A stretch of DNA of 64,000 nt from positions 117,493 to 181,492 of the forward strand of contig JAEWHE010000010.1 in assembly GCA_023387965.1 (NCBI GenBank). Reading direction: 5' to 3'. Numbering within the stretch: position 1 is the stretch's first letter; each line of letters begins with the position of its first letter. Under the pieces are notes generated by a model, which worked only from the letters and a program-made list of their open reading frames with translations, was not told the DNA's origin and searched no databases. This document shows, one piece after another, positions 33,219 to 40,499 of this stretch. This DNA comes from Bacteroidota bacterium. GTDB taxonomy: Bacteria; Bacteroidota; Bacteroidia; Flavobacteriales; Flavobacteriaceae. Both the position numbers and the translations under genes were made by a program.

Positions 33219-33533
33219 ATGAAAAAATTAATGACCGTTTTATTCTTTTTAGTTTTCAATATGGTGGCATTTGCTCAAAATGCAAACGATTTGGCAAAAA
33301 GCGACTTGGAAGCTTTAAAACAGGAAATTACAATCACCAAACAAGCCGAAGAAACTTTTTTGGAACTTTTTAAAAGCAAACACGAAGCGCTTTCTAAATC
33401 AGGAACTTCGGATGTGAAAAAGAAAATTATCCACAAGTCAGTTGACGCTAAATTGCGTGGTACTTTAACTGCAGACCAAATGGCAAAATTGGATGCAAAA
33501 CCCGAATTGTTGAAAAAACTAACGCAAAAATAA
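33219..33533 (+). CDS. Small exported alpha-helical protein C (paralogue of A)
   Basis: The product is a 104-residue protein with a signal peptide (MKKLMTVLFFLVFNMVAFAQ) and a helical, lysine-rich mature part. SDLEALKQEITITKQAEETF, FKSKHEAL and LRGTLTADQMAKLDAKPELL follow the same order as protein A, and the chain length is the same, so the two look like diverged duplicates. TLTADQ resembles the LTxxQ motif of Spy-like proteins. An ATG at 33207 would add only MIRK. It is followed by a clear terminator. The function is unknown. Confidence 0.7.
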   Translation: MKKLMTVLFFLVFNMVAFAQNANDLAKSDLEALKQEITITKQAEETFLELFKSKHEALSKSGTSDVKKKIIHKSVDAKLRGTLTADQMAKLDAKPELLKKLTQK

Positions 33534-33552
33534 TCTGCGTTTTTTAAATAGC

Positions 33553-33580
33553 AAAGGCTTCCGTTTGGAAGCCTTTTTTT
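33553..33580 (+). terminator. Terminator of small protein C
   Basis: A perfect 10-bp stem (aaaggcttcc at 33553-33562, ggaagccttt at 33567-33576) with a 4-nt loop and a T run. It faces the end of hemL and could serve both strands. Confidence 0.8.
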
Positions 33581-33601
33581 ATTTCAACTCATCGCTAAAA
33601 T

Positions 33602-34888
33602 TTAAAAATTCTGTGAAACTATATCAATTGCGTTAATCGTAAAATCAAGATCTTCGTAAGTCAAAGCATCCGTAATAAACCAAGTTTCATAAGCGGATGG
33701 CGCGATGTAAACGCCTTCTTTCAACAATCCGTGAAAAAATTTCTTAAACGTTTCATTATCTCCAGCTGCAGCCGATTGCAAATCTTCGACAGCATTTTCA
33801 GCGAAATGCACAGAAATCATCGAACCTACTCTATTGATTGTGTAAACCACATTATTTTTATCCAGCTTCTCCCGAATTCCTTTCTCTAAATAAGCTGTTT
33901 TTTCTTCCAATCTTCTAAAAATTTCAGAATCTTTGTTCAACGCTTTCAACATTTCAAATCCGGCGGCCATTGCCAAAGGATTTCCAGAAAGCGTTCCTGC
34001 TTGATAAACCGGACCAATTGGTGCAAGAAAATCCATGATTTCGTTTCTAGCGGCAAAAGCGCCAACCGGAAGTCCACCACCGATTACTTTTCCAAACGTT
34101 ACGATATCGGCATTTACGCCAAATAATTCTTGAGCGCCACCTTTTGCCAAGCGAAATCCAGTCATGACTTCGTCGAAAATCAACAGCGTTCCGTATTGAT
34201 CGCAAAGTTGGCGAAGTTGCTGTAAAAATTCTTTTTTCGGTGGAACGCACCCCATATTTCCGGCAACTGGTTCAATAATAATCGCGGCAATTTGATTTTC
34301 GTTGGCTTCAAAAAGCTCGCGAACATTTTCGATATTATTGTATTGTGCCAAAAGTGTGTCTTTTGCAGTTCCTTGCGTCACTCCGGGACTATTTGGCGTT
34401 CCGAAGGTAATGGCGCCACTTCCCGCTGCAATTAAAAAAGAATCGGAATGACCGTGATAACACCCAGAAAATTTTATTATTTTTTCTCTATTGGTAAAAC
34501 CTCTTGCCAAACGAACGGCACTCATACAAGCTTCGGTTCCGGAATTTACAAAACGAATTTTATCGATGTTTGGCACCATTGAAACCGCCAATTTTGCGAT
34601 TTCGGTTTCTAATTCTGTCGGCGTTCCGAAGGAAGTTCCTTGTTTTGCTTTTTCGATTACCGCATTCACTACCGGATCGTAAGCATGGCCCAAAATCATT
34701 GGACCCCAAGAATTTATATAGTCAATTAATTTGTTTCCGTCTTCGTCAAAAAGGTAGGCTCCTTTTGCAGATTTTACAAAAATTGGCGTTCCACCAACTG
34801 CTTTAAATGCGCGAACTGGCGAATTTACGCCACCTGGAATTACTTCTGAAGCTTCGGCGAAAAGTTGGCTACTTCTTTTGTATAGCAT
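33602..34888 (-). CDS. hemL: Glutamate-1-semialdehyde 2,1-aminomutase
   Basis: This 428-residue PLP enzyme converts glutamate-1-semialdehyde to 5-aminolevulinate, the C5 route to haem. The start (MLYKRSSQLFAEASEVIPGG) and the segment VNSPVRAFKAVGGTP are typical. The PLP lysine is K267 (VTFGKVIGGGLPVGA); nearby are IFDEVMTGFRLA and the gating-loop region TPNSPGVTQG. Length matches the family. It has a minus-7 box 28 nt upstream and no other hem gene beside it. Confidence 0.96.
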   Translation of the reverse strand: MLYKRSSQLFAEASEVIPGGVNSPVRAFKAVGGTPIFVKSAKGAYLFDEDGNKLIDYINSWGPMILGHAYDPVVNAVIEKAKQGTSFGTPTELETEIAKLAVSMVPNIDKIRFVNSGTEACMSAVRLARGFTNREKIIKFSGCYHGHSDSFLIAAGSGAITFGTPNSPGVTQGTAKDTLLAQYNNIENVRELFEANENQIAAIIIEPVAGNMGCVPPKKEFLQQLRQLCDQYGTLLIFDEVMTGFRLAKGGAQELFGVNADIVTFGKVIGGGLPVGAFAARNEIMDFLAPIGPVYQAGTLSGNPLAMAAGFEMLKALNKDSEIFRRLEEKTAYLEKGIREKLDKNNVVYTINRVGSMISVHFAENAVEDLQSAAAGDNETFKKFFHGLLKEGVYIAPSAYETWFITDALTYEDLDFTINAIDIVSQNF

Positions 34889-34916
34889 GATTTATTTTTT
34901 GAAAGTTACAAAGGTG

Positions 34917-34924
34917 CAAAGTTA
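34917..34924 (-). promoter_or_regulatory. Minus-7 box of hemL
   Basis: TAACTTTG on the minus strand, 28 nt upstream of the hemL start. A minus-33 TTG is not evident. Confidence 0.35.
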
Positions 34925-34971
34925 CAAAGTTGCCTGTATTTAAAACGAACGTTTTTCCGATTAGTTTGTTC

Positions 34972-35105
34972 CTCAAGCCTCCAAATACAAAAATGGATTT
35001 TCCCTTAGCCCTGACCGCGTGGAAAGCTTTCCCGACATTTTTTTGGCGGGAAACTTGAAGCAAGGGCAGGAAAATGGATGGCAAGAATGCCGAAAGTTTC
35101 GCTCC
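34972..35105. repeat. Dispersed mosaic hairpin repeat, copy 5
   Basis: This element carries aagcctccaaatacaaaa (34975-34992), identical to part of copy 3. It also carries tttcccttagccctga and gcaggaaaatgga, both identical to parts of copy 6. An inner inverted pair (aagctttcccg against cgggaaactt) can form a stem. It lies between hemL and the terminator of the glucosaminidase gene. The short minus-strand frame through it is not a credible gene. Confidence 0.65.
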
Positions 35106-35122
35106 TTAAAAAAATAAAAAAA

Positions 35123-35146
35123 AACCGAATTCTGCTGAATCCGGTT
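35123..35146 (-). terminator. Terminator of the glucosaminidase operon
   Basis: A 10-bp stem (aaccgaattc, gaatccggtt, one wobble pair) with a 4-nt loop, 11 nt after the stop codon, followed by a long T-rich tract on the minus strand. Confidence 0.75.
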
Positions 35147-35156
35147 CTTTTAAAAT

Positions 35157-36026
35157 TTATTTCACTTTTATCGATTGTCCGATGGAAATGGCGTTGTCGT
35201 TAAGATTGTTGAGTCTTTTAAGCTCGTCAACCGTTGTTCCGAAACGTTTTGAAATGGAATAAAGCGTGTCGCCTTTTGTTACTTCGTAAAAATCGCCACG
35301 GTTTTCGTTGTTGATTACGATGGGTTCGCTTTTTCGGATTGGCGTGAAGCTTTTGCCCAAAACTTCGCTATCGTATTGATGCAAATTGTAGCGTTCGATG
35401 TAAGAAATTAATTTGTCCGGATATTTCGGATCAGTGGCGTAACCAGCGGCTTTCAGGCCTTTTGCCCAAGCTTCGTAATCATCTTTGTCCAATTTAAAAA
35501 GCGACGCATATCGACCGCGAGAGGTAAGAAAAAGTGCGTGATCTTTGTAAGATTCTGCCGGATCCGAATATTTTCTGAAGCATTCTTGTGCAGCATCATC
35601 GTCATGACGAACGCTTTCTCCAGTCCAACCTGTGTGGCATTTTATTCCAAAATGATTGTTCGCAGTTTTACAAAGCGTTCCTCGTCCGGCACCTGATTCT
35701 AAAATTCCTTGCGCCAAAATAATACTCGCCGGAATGCCGTAATCACGCATGTTATTTTTGGCAATATCTTTAAAATCTTGTACGTAATTATTTACAACAT
35801 CGGCATAAACAACGGTTCTAGAAGTGGATTCTATTACTTCTGGATTGCTTGAAGAAGTGGTTTTTGGCGTTGGTTTTTTGGTAACAATTTTGGGTGAAGA
35901 TTTTTTCGTTACCACTTCTCTTCTAGATTTCGTGGCCGTTTTTTTCTTGTAAGATACTTTTGATTTTGACGAACCGCAACTTGCTAGAAGCAAGACTGTT
36001 GCCAGAATTAAAAATTTTTTAAACAT
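35157..36026 (-). CDS. Glucosaminidase/LysM lipoprotein (peptidoglycan hydrolase)
   Basis: The product is a 289-residue lipoprotein with lipobox LLLASC (C17). A Lys/Thr/Ser-rich linker (residues 20-70) follows. Next is an N-acetylglucosaminidase domain of the FlgJ/Atl type (residues about 80-220), with probable acid E110 in AQGILESGAGRG and the conserved NNHFGIKCH. A C-terminal LysM domain (FYEVTKGDTLYSISKRFG ... ISIGQSIKVK) binds peptidoglycan. It is expected in the periplasm on a membrane anchor. Its start overlaps the end of the upstream PLP enzyme gene by 8 nt, so the two are translated from one message. Confidence 0.9.
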   Translation of the reverse strand: MFKKFLILATVLLLASCGSSKSKVSYKKKTATKSRREVVTKKSSPKIVTKKPTPKTTSSSNPEVIESTSRTVVYADVVNNYVQDFKDIAKNNMRDYGIPASIILAQGILESGAGRGTLCKTANNHFGIKCHTGWTGESVRHDDDAAQECFRKYSDPAESYKDHALFLTSRGRYASLFKLDKDDYEAWAKGLKAAGYATDPKYPDKLISYIERYNLHQYDSEVLGKSFTPIRKSEPIVINNENRGDFYEVTKGDTLYSISKRFGTTVDELKRLNNLNDNAISIGQSIKVK

Positions 36027-36924
36027 GGTATTCTATTTTGGGTAAGTTTTTTTTGTCTAACAATTGGTTCATGCCTTCAATTCCTTGCAATCCTCCGGTG
36101 TGAATGACCAAAATTTTTGAGTTTGGCGGAAAATAATTTTTTTGAACCAAATCAAAAATTCCATACATCATCTTGCCAGTATAAACGGGATCTAATGGTA
36201 TTTTATTATTGTTAAAAAATTGATTTAAGAACGAAATTAGCTCCGGAGTAATTTTGGCATAACCTCCAAAGTGGTAATCCTCAATTAGTTCCCAATTATT
36301 TTTATTGACAAATGTAGTGATTTCTTTTGTAAGAAAACCTCCTTTAAGTGCCGGAAATCCTAAAATTTTTTGATTACTAAAAGATGAATTGATAATTCCT
36401 GAAATCGTTCCACCGGTGCCAACCGCACAACAAACAAAATCGTATGCTTTATCTTCGGGCGACAAAATTTCCTCGCAACCTTTAATAGCCAATTCATTAG
36501 TACCGCCTTCGGGAATGAGAAAAAAATCGCCAAATTGATGTTTTAGCTGGTCGATAAATTCTTGATTCGTTTTATTTGCATAGTCTTTTCTGGAAATAAA
36601 TTCGAGTTGCATTCCGTTTTTTTGGGCAAACCGAAGCGTAGGATTTTCCTGAATTTTCTCCCGAATTTCTTCTCCCCGAATAATCCCAATGGTATGAAAT
36701 CCTTGTTCTCTTCCCGCAAATGCTACTGCTGCGATATGGTTAGAAAATGCACCACCAAAAGTGAGCAACGTATTTTTATTTTCTTTTTTCGCTTGAAGCA
36801 AATTGTATTTAAGTTTCCTAAATTTATTTCCCGAAACAAAAGGATGGATCAAGTCCTCACGCCGTATTTCGATGGAAATTCCGTTGTGATTCAAGTCGAT
36901 TTTTTGAGTTGGAATTTGCATCAT
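36019..36924 (-). CDS. PLP-dependent ACC deaminase/D-cysteine desulfhydrase family protein
   Basis: This 301-residue fold-type II PLP enzyme has the PLP lysine K34 (HPFVSGNKFRKLKYNL). The substrate-contact loop is TFGGAFSNHIAAVAFAG and the phosphate-binding loop is VGTGGTISGII. The family includes 1-aminocyclopropane-1-carboxylate deaminase and D-cysteine desulfhydrase; the sequence does not decide which reaction applies. It overlaps the upstream gene by 4 nt and the downstream glucosaminidase gene by 8 nt, a compact three-gene operon with an unexplained functional mix. Confidence 0.85.
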   Translation of the reverse strand: MMQIPTQKIDLNHNGISIEIRREDLIHPFVSGNKFRKLKYNLLQAKKENKNTLLTFGGAFSNHIAAVAFAGREQGFHTIGIIRGEEIREKIQENPTLRFAQKNGMQLEFISRKDYANKTNQEFIDQLKHQFGDFFLIPEGGTNELAIKGCEEILSPEDKAYDFVCCAVGTGGTISGIINSSFSNQKILGFPALKGGFLTKEITTFVNKNNWELIEDYHFGGYAKITPELISFLNQFFNNNKIPLDPVYTGKMMYGIFDLVQKNYFPPNSKILVIHTGGLQGIEGMNQLLDKKNLPKIEYHV

Positions 36925-37247
36925 AAGTATTTTAAAAAACGCGAGAAACCTCTATTTTTTAGGTAATTCAAATTAGTTTCATTGTCGTAACATTCTTTTT
37001 CAAAACTAATATTTCGGTAGGCTTTGCTCCAGTTTTTATATTTCAAAAATTTTACAAAAAACTCCAAAACGTACCAAATAAAAAAAGGCAAAATCAGCAT
37101 TTCAATTTGTTGGCGAATGTGGATTTTTTCGTGATTGAGTAAGCACAAATCTTCCTTATCCTCAAGCGAATGCAAAATCACAAACGGAAAAATGGTGATA
37201 CCGCGATAACCTTTGGGAATAAGAAATTTTGAAACCAAGACTAACAT
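36921..37247 (-). CDS. Conserved HExxH-motif membrane protein
   Basis: This 108-residue protein begins with a hydrophobic stretch. It has HEKIH at residues 39-43 (LCLLNHEKIHIRQQ), a possible zinc-binding motif, then a membrane segment (MLILPFFIWYVLEFFVKFL). It continues with AYRNISFEKECYDNETNLNY, where E58 or a later glutamate could be the third ligand. I recognise the pattern as a small conserved protein of Flavobacteriaceae, similar to the front part of BlaR1/M56 or HtpX-like peptidases, but have no function for it. It is the first gene of the operon with the PLP enzyme and the glucosaminidase. Confidence 0.6.
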   Translation of the reverse strand: MLVLVSKFLIPKGYRGITIFPFVILHSLEDKEDLCLLNHEKIHIRQQIEMLILPFFIWYVLEFFVKFLKYKNWSKAYRNISFEKECYDNETNLNYLKNRGFSRFLKYL

Positions 37248-37370
37248 TTATTGTAAACGAATTTTTAGCTTATCTTTTTATTTTTGACGATTTCCGTAAT
37301 AATTTGCGCTTAAAGCCACTGAAAATTATTTATTTTTGAAAAATTAAATTTAAAAAATGTACTTCAGGAA

Positions 37371-37550
37371 ATGAATCAGCAAAATAATGAAAATAAATTG
37401 ACTGAAGGCGAAGATTTTTACTACACTCCTGAAGGTTACAAATGTTTCACCGAAAAACACCATCTCAAGCGTGGTTACTGTTGCAAAAGCGGCTGTCGCC
37501 ATTGTCCTTATGGTTTCGACAAAAACACGGGAACAAACCGGAAGAAATAA
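37371..37550 (+). CDS. Small cysteine-rich DUF5522-like protein
   Basis: This 59-residue protein, read directly from the sequence, begins MNQQNNENKLTEGEDFYYTP. It has cysteines at 25, 37, 38, 42 and 45 in the pattern KCFTEKHHLKRGYCCKSGCR and HCPYGF. The spacing suggests a small zinc or iron-sulphur site. It matches my memory of the DUF5522 family, often found near or fused to oxidoreductase and nucleoside genes. It lies 43 nt upstream of hutU on the same strand and may be cotranscribed. Confidence 0.7.
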   Translation: MNQQNNENKLTEGEDFYYTPEGYKCFTEKHHLKRGYCCKSGCRHCPYGFDKNTGTNRKK

Positions 37551-37593
37551 GTGCCTTTAAATCTTCGTAAATAAACTTTAATAAAAAACCAAA

Positions 37594-39585
37594 ATGACTT
37601 TTCAAGAACAGATACAACAAGGAATTCCTTCAAATTTACCTCAAGCCAAGCCGTATGACGTAAGCATCAACCATGCTCCAAAACGCAAAGAAATTCTTTC
37701 GGCGGAAGAAAAAAAGTTGGCGGTGAGAAATGCGCTTCGGTATTTTGACCCAGAACATCACGCTGTTTTAGCACCAGAATTTTTGCAGGAATTGAATGAT
37801 TACGGGAGAATTTACATGTATCGTTTTCGTCCTGATTATAAAATTTTTGCCAGACCAATTTCGGAATATCCAGGAAAATCAGAGCAAGCGAAAGCGATTA
37901 TGCTGATGATTCAAAATAATTTGGATTATGCCGTTGCACAACATCCTCACGAATTGATAACCTACGGCGGAAACGGAGCTGTTTTTCAAAATTGGGCTCA
38001 ATATTTACTCACGATGAAATATTTATCGCAAATGACTGATGAGCAAACGCTGGTCATGTATTCCGGTCATCCGATGGGATTATTTCCGTCTCACAAAGAA
38101 GCGCCTCGTGTGGTGGTTACTAACGGAATGATGATTCCAAATTATTCTAAACCAGACGATTGGGAAAAATTTAACACTCTTGGAGTTTCCCAATATGGGC
38201 AAATGACCGCAGGAAGTTACATGTACATTGGTCCGCAAGGAATTGTTCACGGAACGACAATCACGGTTTTGAATGGTTTTAGAAAAATAAAAAAATCGCC
38301 GCAAGGAAATATTTTTGTGACTTCTGGTTTGGGAGGCATGAGTGGTGCACAACCTAAAGCCGGAAACATTGCAGGTTGTATCACCGTTTGTGCGGAAGTC
38401 AATGAAAAAGCTGTACAAACGCGTCATTCTCAAGGTTGGGTTGACGAAGTCGTTAATGATTTAGACAAATTGGTAGCACGGGTAAATTTTGCGAAAGCGA
38501 AAAATGAAACCGTATCAATCGCATTCCACGGAAATGTGGTGGAAGTTTGGGAAAAATTTGACCAAGAAAATATTTTAATCGACTTGGGAAGCGACCAAAC
38601 TTCGTTACATAATCCTTGGGCTGGCGGTTATTATCCGGTAGGAATTTCGTTTGAAGAATCGAACAAAATGATGGCAGAAAATCCAGATTTGTTCAAAGAA
38701 AAAGTGCAAGAAAGTTTAAGACGACATGCCGAAGCCATCAACAAACATACGGCAAAAGGCACTTATTTTTTTGATTATGGCAATGCTTTTTTACTCGAAG
38801 CTTCGCGTGCTGGAGCAAACGTGATGAGCGAAAATCCTACGTTAGGCCGTGAATTTAAATATCCGAGTTATGTTCAAGATATTATGGGACCAATGTGTTT
38901 CGACTACGGATTTGGACCGTTTCGTTGGGTTTGTGCTTCGGGAAAACCAGAAGATTTAGCCAAAACGGATCAAATAGCATGTGATATTTTAGAAGAAATG
39001 AAAAAAAATGCACCCGAAGAAATCCAGCAGCAAATGCAGGATAACATTCAGTGGATTCGCGGTGCACAAGAAAATAAATTGGTGGTTGGTTCTCAAGCGC
39101 GAATTTTATATGCGGATGCTGAAGGCAGAATAAAAATTGCTGAAGCTTTTAACCAAGCCATTGCCAAAGGCGAAATTGGTTATGTGGTTTTAGGTCGCGA
39201 TCATCACGATGTTTCTGGAACCGATTCACCTTACCGCGAAACGTCAAATATTTACGATGGTTCGAGATTTACAGCAGACATGGCCATTCATAACGTCATT
39301 GGTGATAGTTTCCGTGGCGCTACTTGGGTTTCCATTCACAATGGTGGTGGCGTTGGTTGGGGCGAAGTAATAAACGGTGGATTTGGTATGGTTCTTGATG
39401 GTTCTCAAGAAGCTTCAAAACGTTTAAAATCAATGCTTTTCTGGGATGTCAATAACGGAATTTCCCGCAGAAGTTGGGCAAGAAACGATGAAGCGATTTT
39501 CGCAATCAAACGAGCCATGCAGCAAGAACCTTTGCTGAAAGTGACGCTTCCAAATCAGGTGGAAGATTCGCTTTTGGACTTTTAA
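37594..39585 (+). CDS. hutU: Urocanate hydratase
   Basis: This 663-residue NAD-dependent enzyme converts urocanate to imidazolonepropionate in histidine breakdown. Recognisable are ELITYGGNGAVFQNWAQYLL, the NAD site VTSGLGGMSGAQPKAGNIAG and the catalytic-cysteine region CFDYGFGPFRWVCASGKPED. Near the end lies VGWGEVINGGFGMVLDGSQE. It is about 100 residues longer than the classical enzyme; I recall that long form as normal for Bacteroidota. hutH, hutI and hutG are not in this window, so the pathway genes must lie elsewhere. Confidence 0.95.
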   Translation: MTFQEQIQQGIPSNLPQAKPYDVSINHAPKRKEILSAEEKKLAVRNALRYFDPEHHAVLAPEFLQELNDYGRIYMYRFRPDYKIFARPISEYPGKSEQAKAIMLMIQNNLDYAVAQHPHELITYGGNGAVFQNWAQYLLTMKYLSQMTDEQTLVMYSGHPMGLFPSHKEAPRVVVTNGMMIPNYSKPDDWEKFNTLGVSQYGQMTAGSYMYIGPQGIVHGTTITVLNGFRKIKKSPQGNIFVTSGLGGMSGAQPKAGNIAGCITVCAEVNEKAVQTRHSQGWVDEVVNDLDKLVARVNFAKAKNETVSIAFHGNVVEVWEKFDQENILIDLGSDQTSLHNPWAGGYYPVGISFEESNKMMAENPDLFKEKVQESLRRHAEAINKHTAKGTYFFDYGNAFLLEASRAGANVMSENPTLGREFKYPSYVQDIMGPMCFDYGFGPFRWVCASGKPEDLAKTDQIACDILEEMKKNAPEEIQQQMQDNIQWIRGAQENKLVVGSQARILYADAEGRIKIAEAFNQAIAKGEIGYVVLGRDHHDVSGTDSPYRETSNIYDGSRFTADMAIHNVIGDSFRGATWVSIHNGGGVGWGEVINGGFGMVLDGSQEASKRLKSMLFWDVNNGISRRSWARNDEAIFAIKRAMQQEPLLKVTLPNQVEDSLLDF

Positions 39586-39598
39586 AAATAATTTTTTA

Positions 39599-39763
39599 AT
39601 GAAGAATTTAAACAGCATCACGCTTTTTTTTATGGGAATGGGATTTTTCATTTTAGGAATGATTTTTACCCATACAATTCCAAAAATATTGGCGTTGTTA
39701 GCTTCTTCAATTTTGGCGGTAGTTGGTGCGATTAAGAGTTTTAAAGAAAAAAATAACCGATAA
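39599..39763 (+). CDS. Small two-helix membrane protein
   Basis: A 54-residue frame starts 13 nt after hutU with MKNLNSITLFFMGMGFFILG. It has two hydrophobic segments (residues about 7-25 and 29-45) and a basic tail (IKSFKEKNNR). It lies between hutU and the DUF4136 gene on the same strand. I do not recognise a family. It is listed because of the clean membrane-protein composition, the ATG and the spacing. Confidence 0.5.
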   Translation: MKNLNSITLFFMGMGFFILGMIFTHTIPKILALLASSILAVVGAIKSFKEKNNR

Positions 39764-39802
39764 ATGCACAATATTCACTAACTTTAATAAAAAACTACCG
39801 CT

Positions 39803-40339
39803 ATGAAATTTTTAAAAATTATTCCGCTCGTTTTGCTCACGATTGTGGCCTCGTGCTCTTCGGTAAGTGTGGCAACAGATTATGATAAAAGTGTAGATTT
39901 CAACCAATACAAATCGTATGCTTTTCACAAATCAGGTATTGACAAGGTTGAAGTTTCGGATTTAGACAAAAAAAGAATCCTGAAAGCTATCGAAACCGAA
40001 ATGAATGCCAAAGGTTTTACCAAAAGTTCTAATCCCGATTTACTGGTCAATATTTTTACAAAATCCAGAGAACAAGTTGATGTGAACCAATTTAACGCCG
40101 GTTGGGGTTATGGTTGGGGTTGGGGCTGGAATCCCTGGATGTGGGGAGGCAGAAGCACCACCGTTTCTACTTCAACCGAAGGAACACTTTACATTGATTT
40201 GATTGATGCCAAGAAAAAAGAGTTAATTTGGCAAGGTGAAGGCGTTGGCGTGCTTACGCAAAATATTAAAAAGAAAGACGAAAGAATTCAGGAATTTGTG
40301 CAAAAAATTTTAGCCAAATATCCGCCCGAAAAAAAATAA
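39803..40339 (+). CDS. DUF4136 lipoprotein
   Basis: The product is a 178-residue lipoprotein: the lipobox LLTIVASC puts the cysteine at residue 18. The DUF4136 pattern is visible in ATDYDKSVDFNQYKSYAFHK, KKRILKAIETEMNAKGFTKS and the end GTLYIDLIDAKKKELIWQGE. In the middle is a Gly/Trp-rich loop (GWGYGWGWGWNPWMWGG). DUF4136 proteins are periplasmic-side lipoproteins of unknown function. A strong terminator follows at 40362-40398. Confidence 0.88.
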   Translation: MKFLKIIPLVLLTIVASCSSVSVATDYDKSVDFNQYKSYAFHKSGIDKVEVSDLDKKRILKAIETEMNAKGFTKSSNPDLLVNIFTKSREQVDVNQFNAGWGYGWGWGWNPWMWGGRSTTVSTSTEGTLYIDLIDAKKKELIWQGEGVGVLTQNIKKKDERIQEFVQKILAKYPPEKK

Positions 40340-40361
40340 TTTCGGTTAAATAATACTTTAA

Positions 40362-40398
40362 AAATCCACAACTTGAAATTATTTTCGATTGTGGATTT
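40362..40398 (+). terminator. Terminator of the DUF4136 gene
   Basis: A 10-bp stem (aaatccacaa at 40362-40371, ttgtggattt at 40389-40398) with a 17-nt loop is followed by a T run. Confidence 0.75.
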
Positions 40399-40499
40399 TT
40401 TTATACAAATGTGATTTCCAAATCTTAACACAAGCTAAAATTGTTTTCGTTTTTGGCGATAAAAACGTACCTTTACACCTCAACTACAACGTTTGAATT

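Noticed and set aside
34869..35084. Minus-strand 71-codon frame
   Set aside because: It overlaps the start of hemL and repeat copy 5, and has no recognisable protein features.
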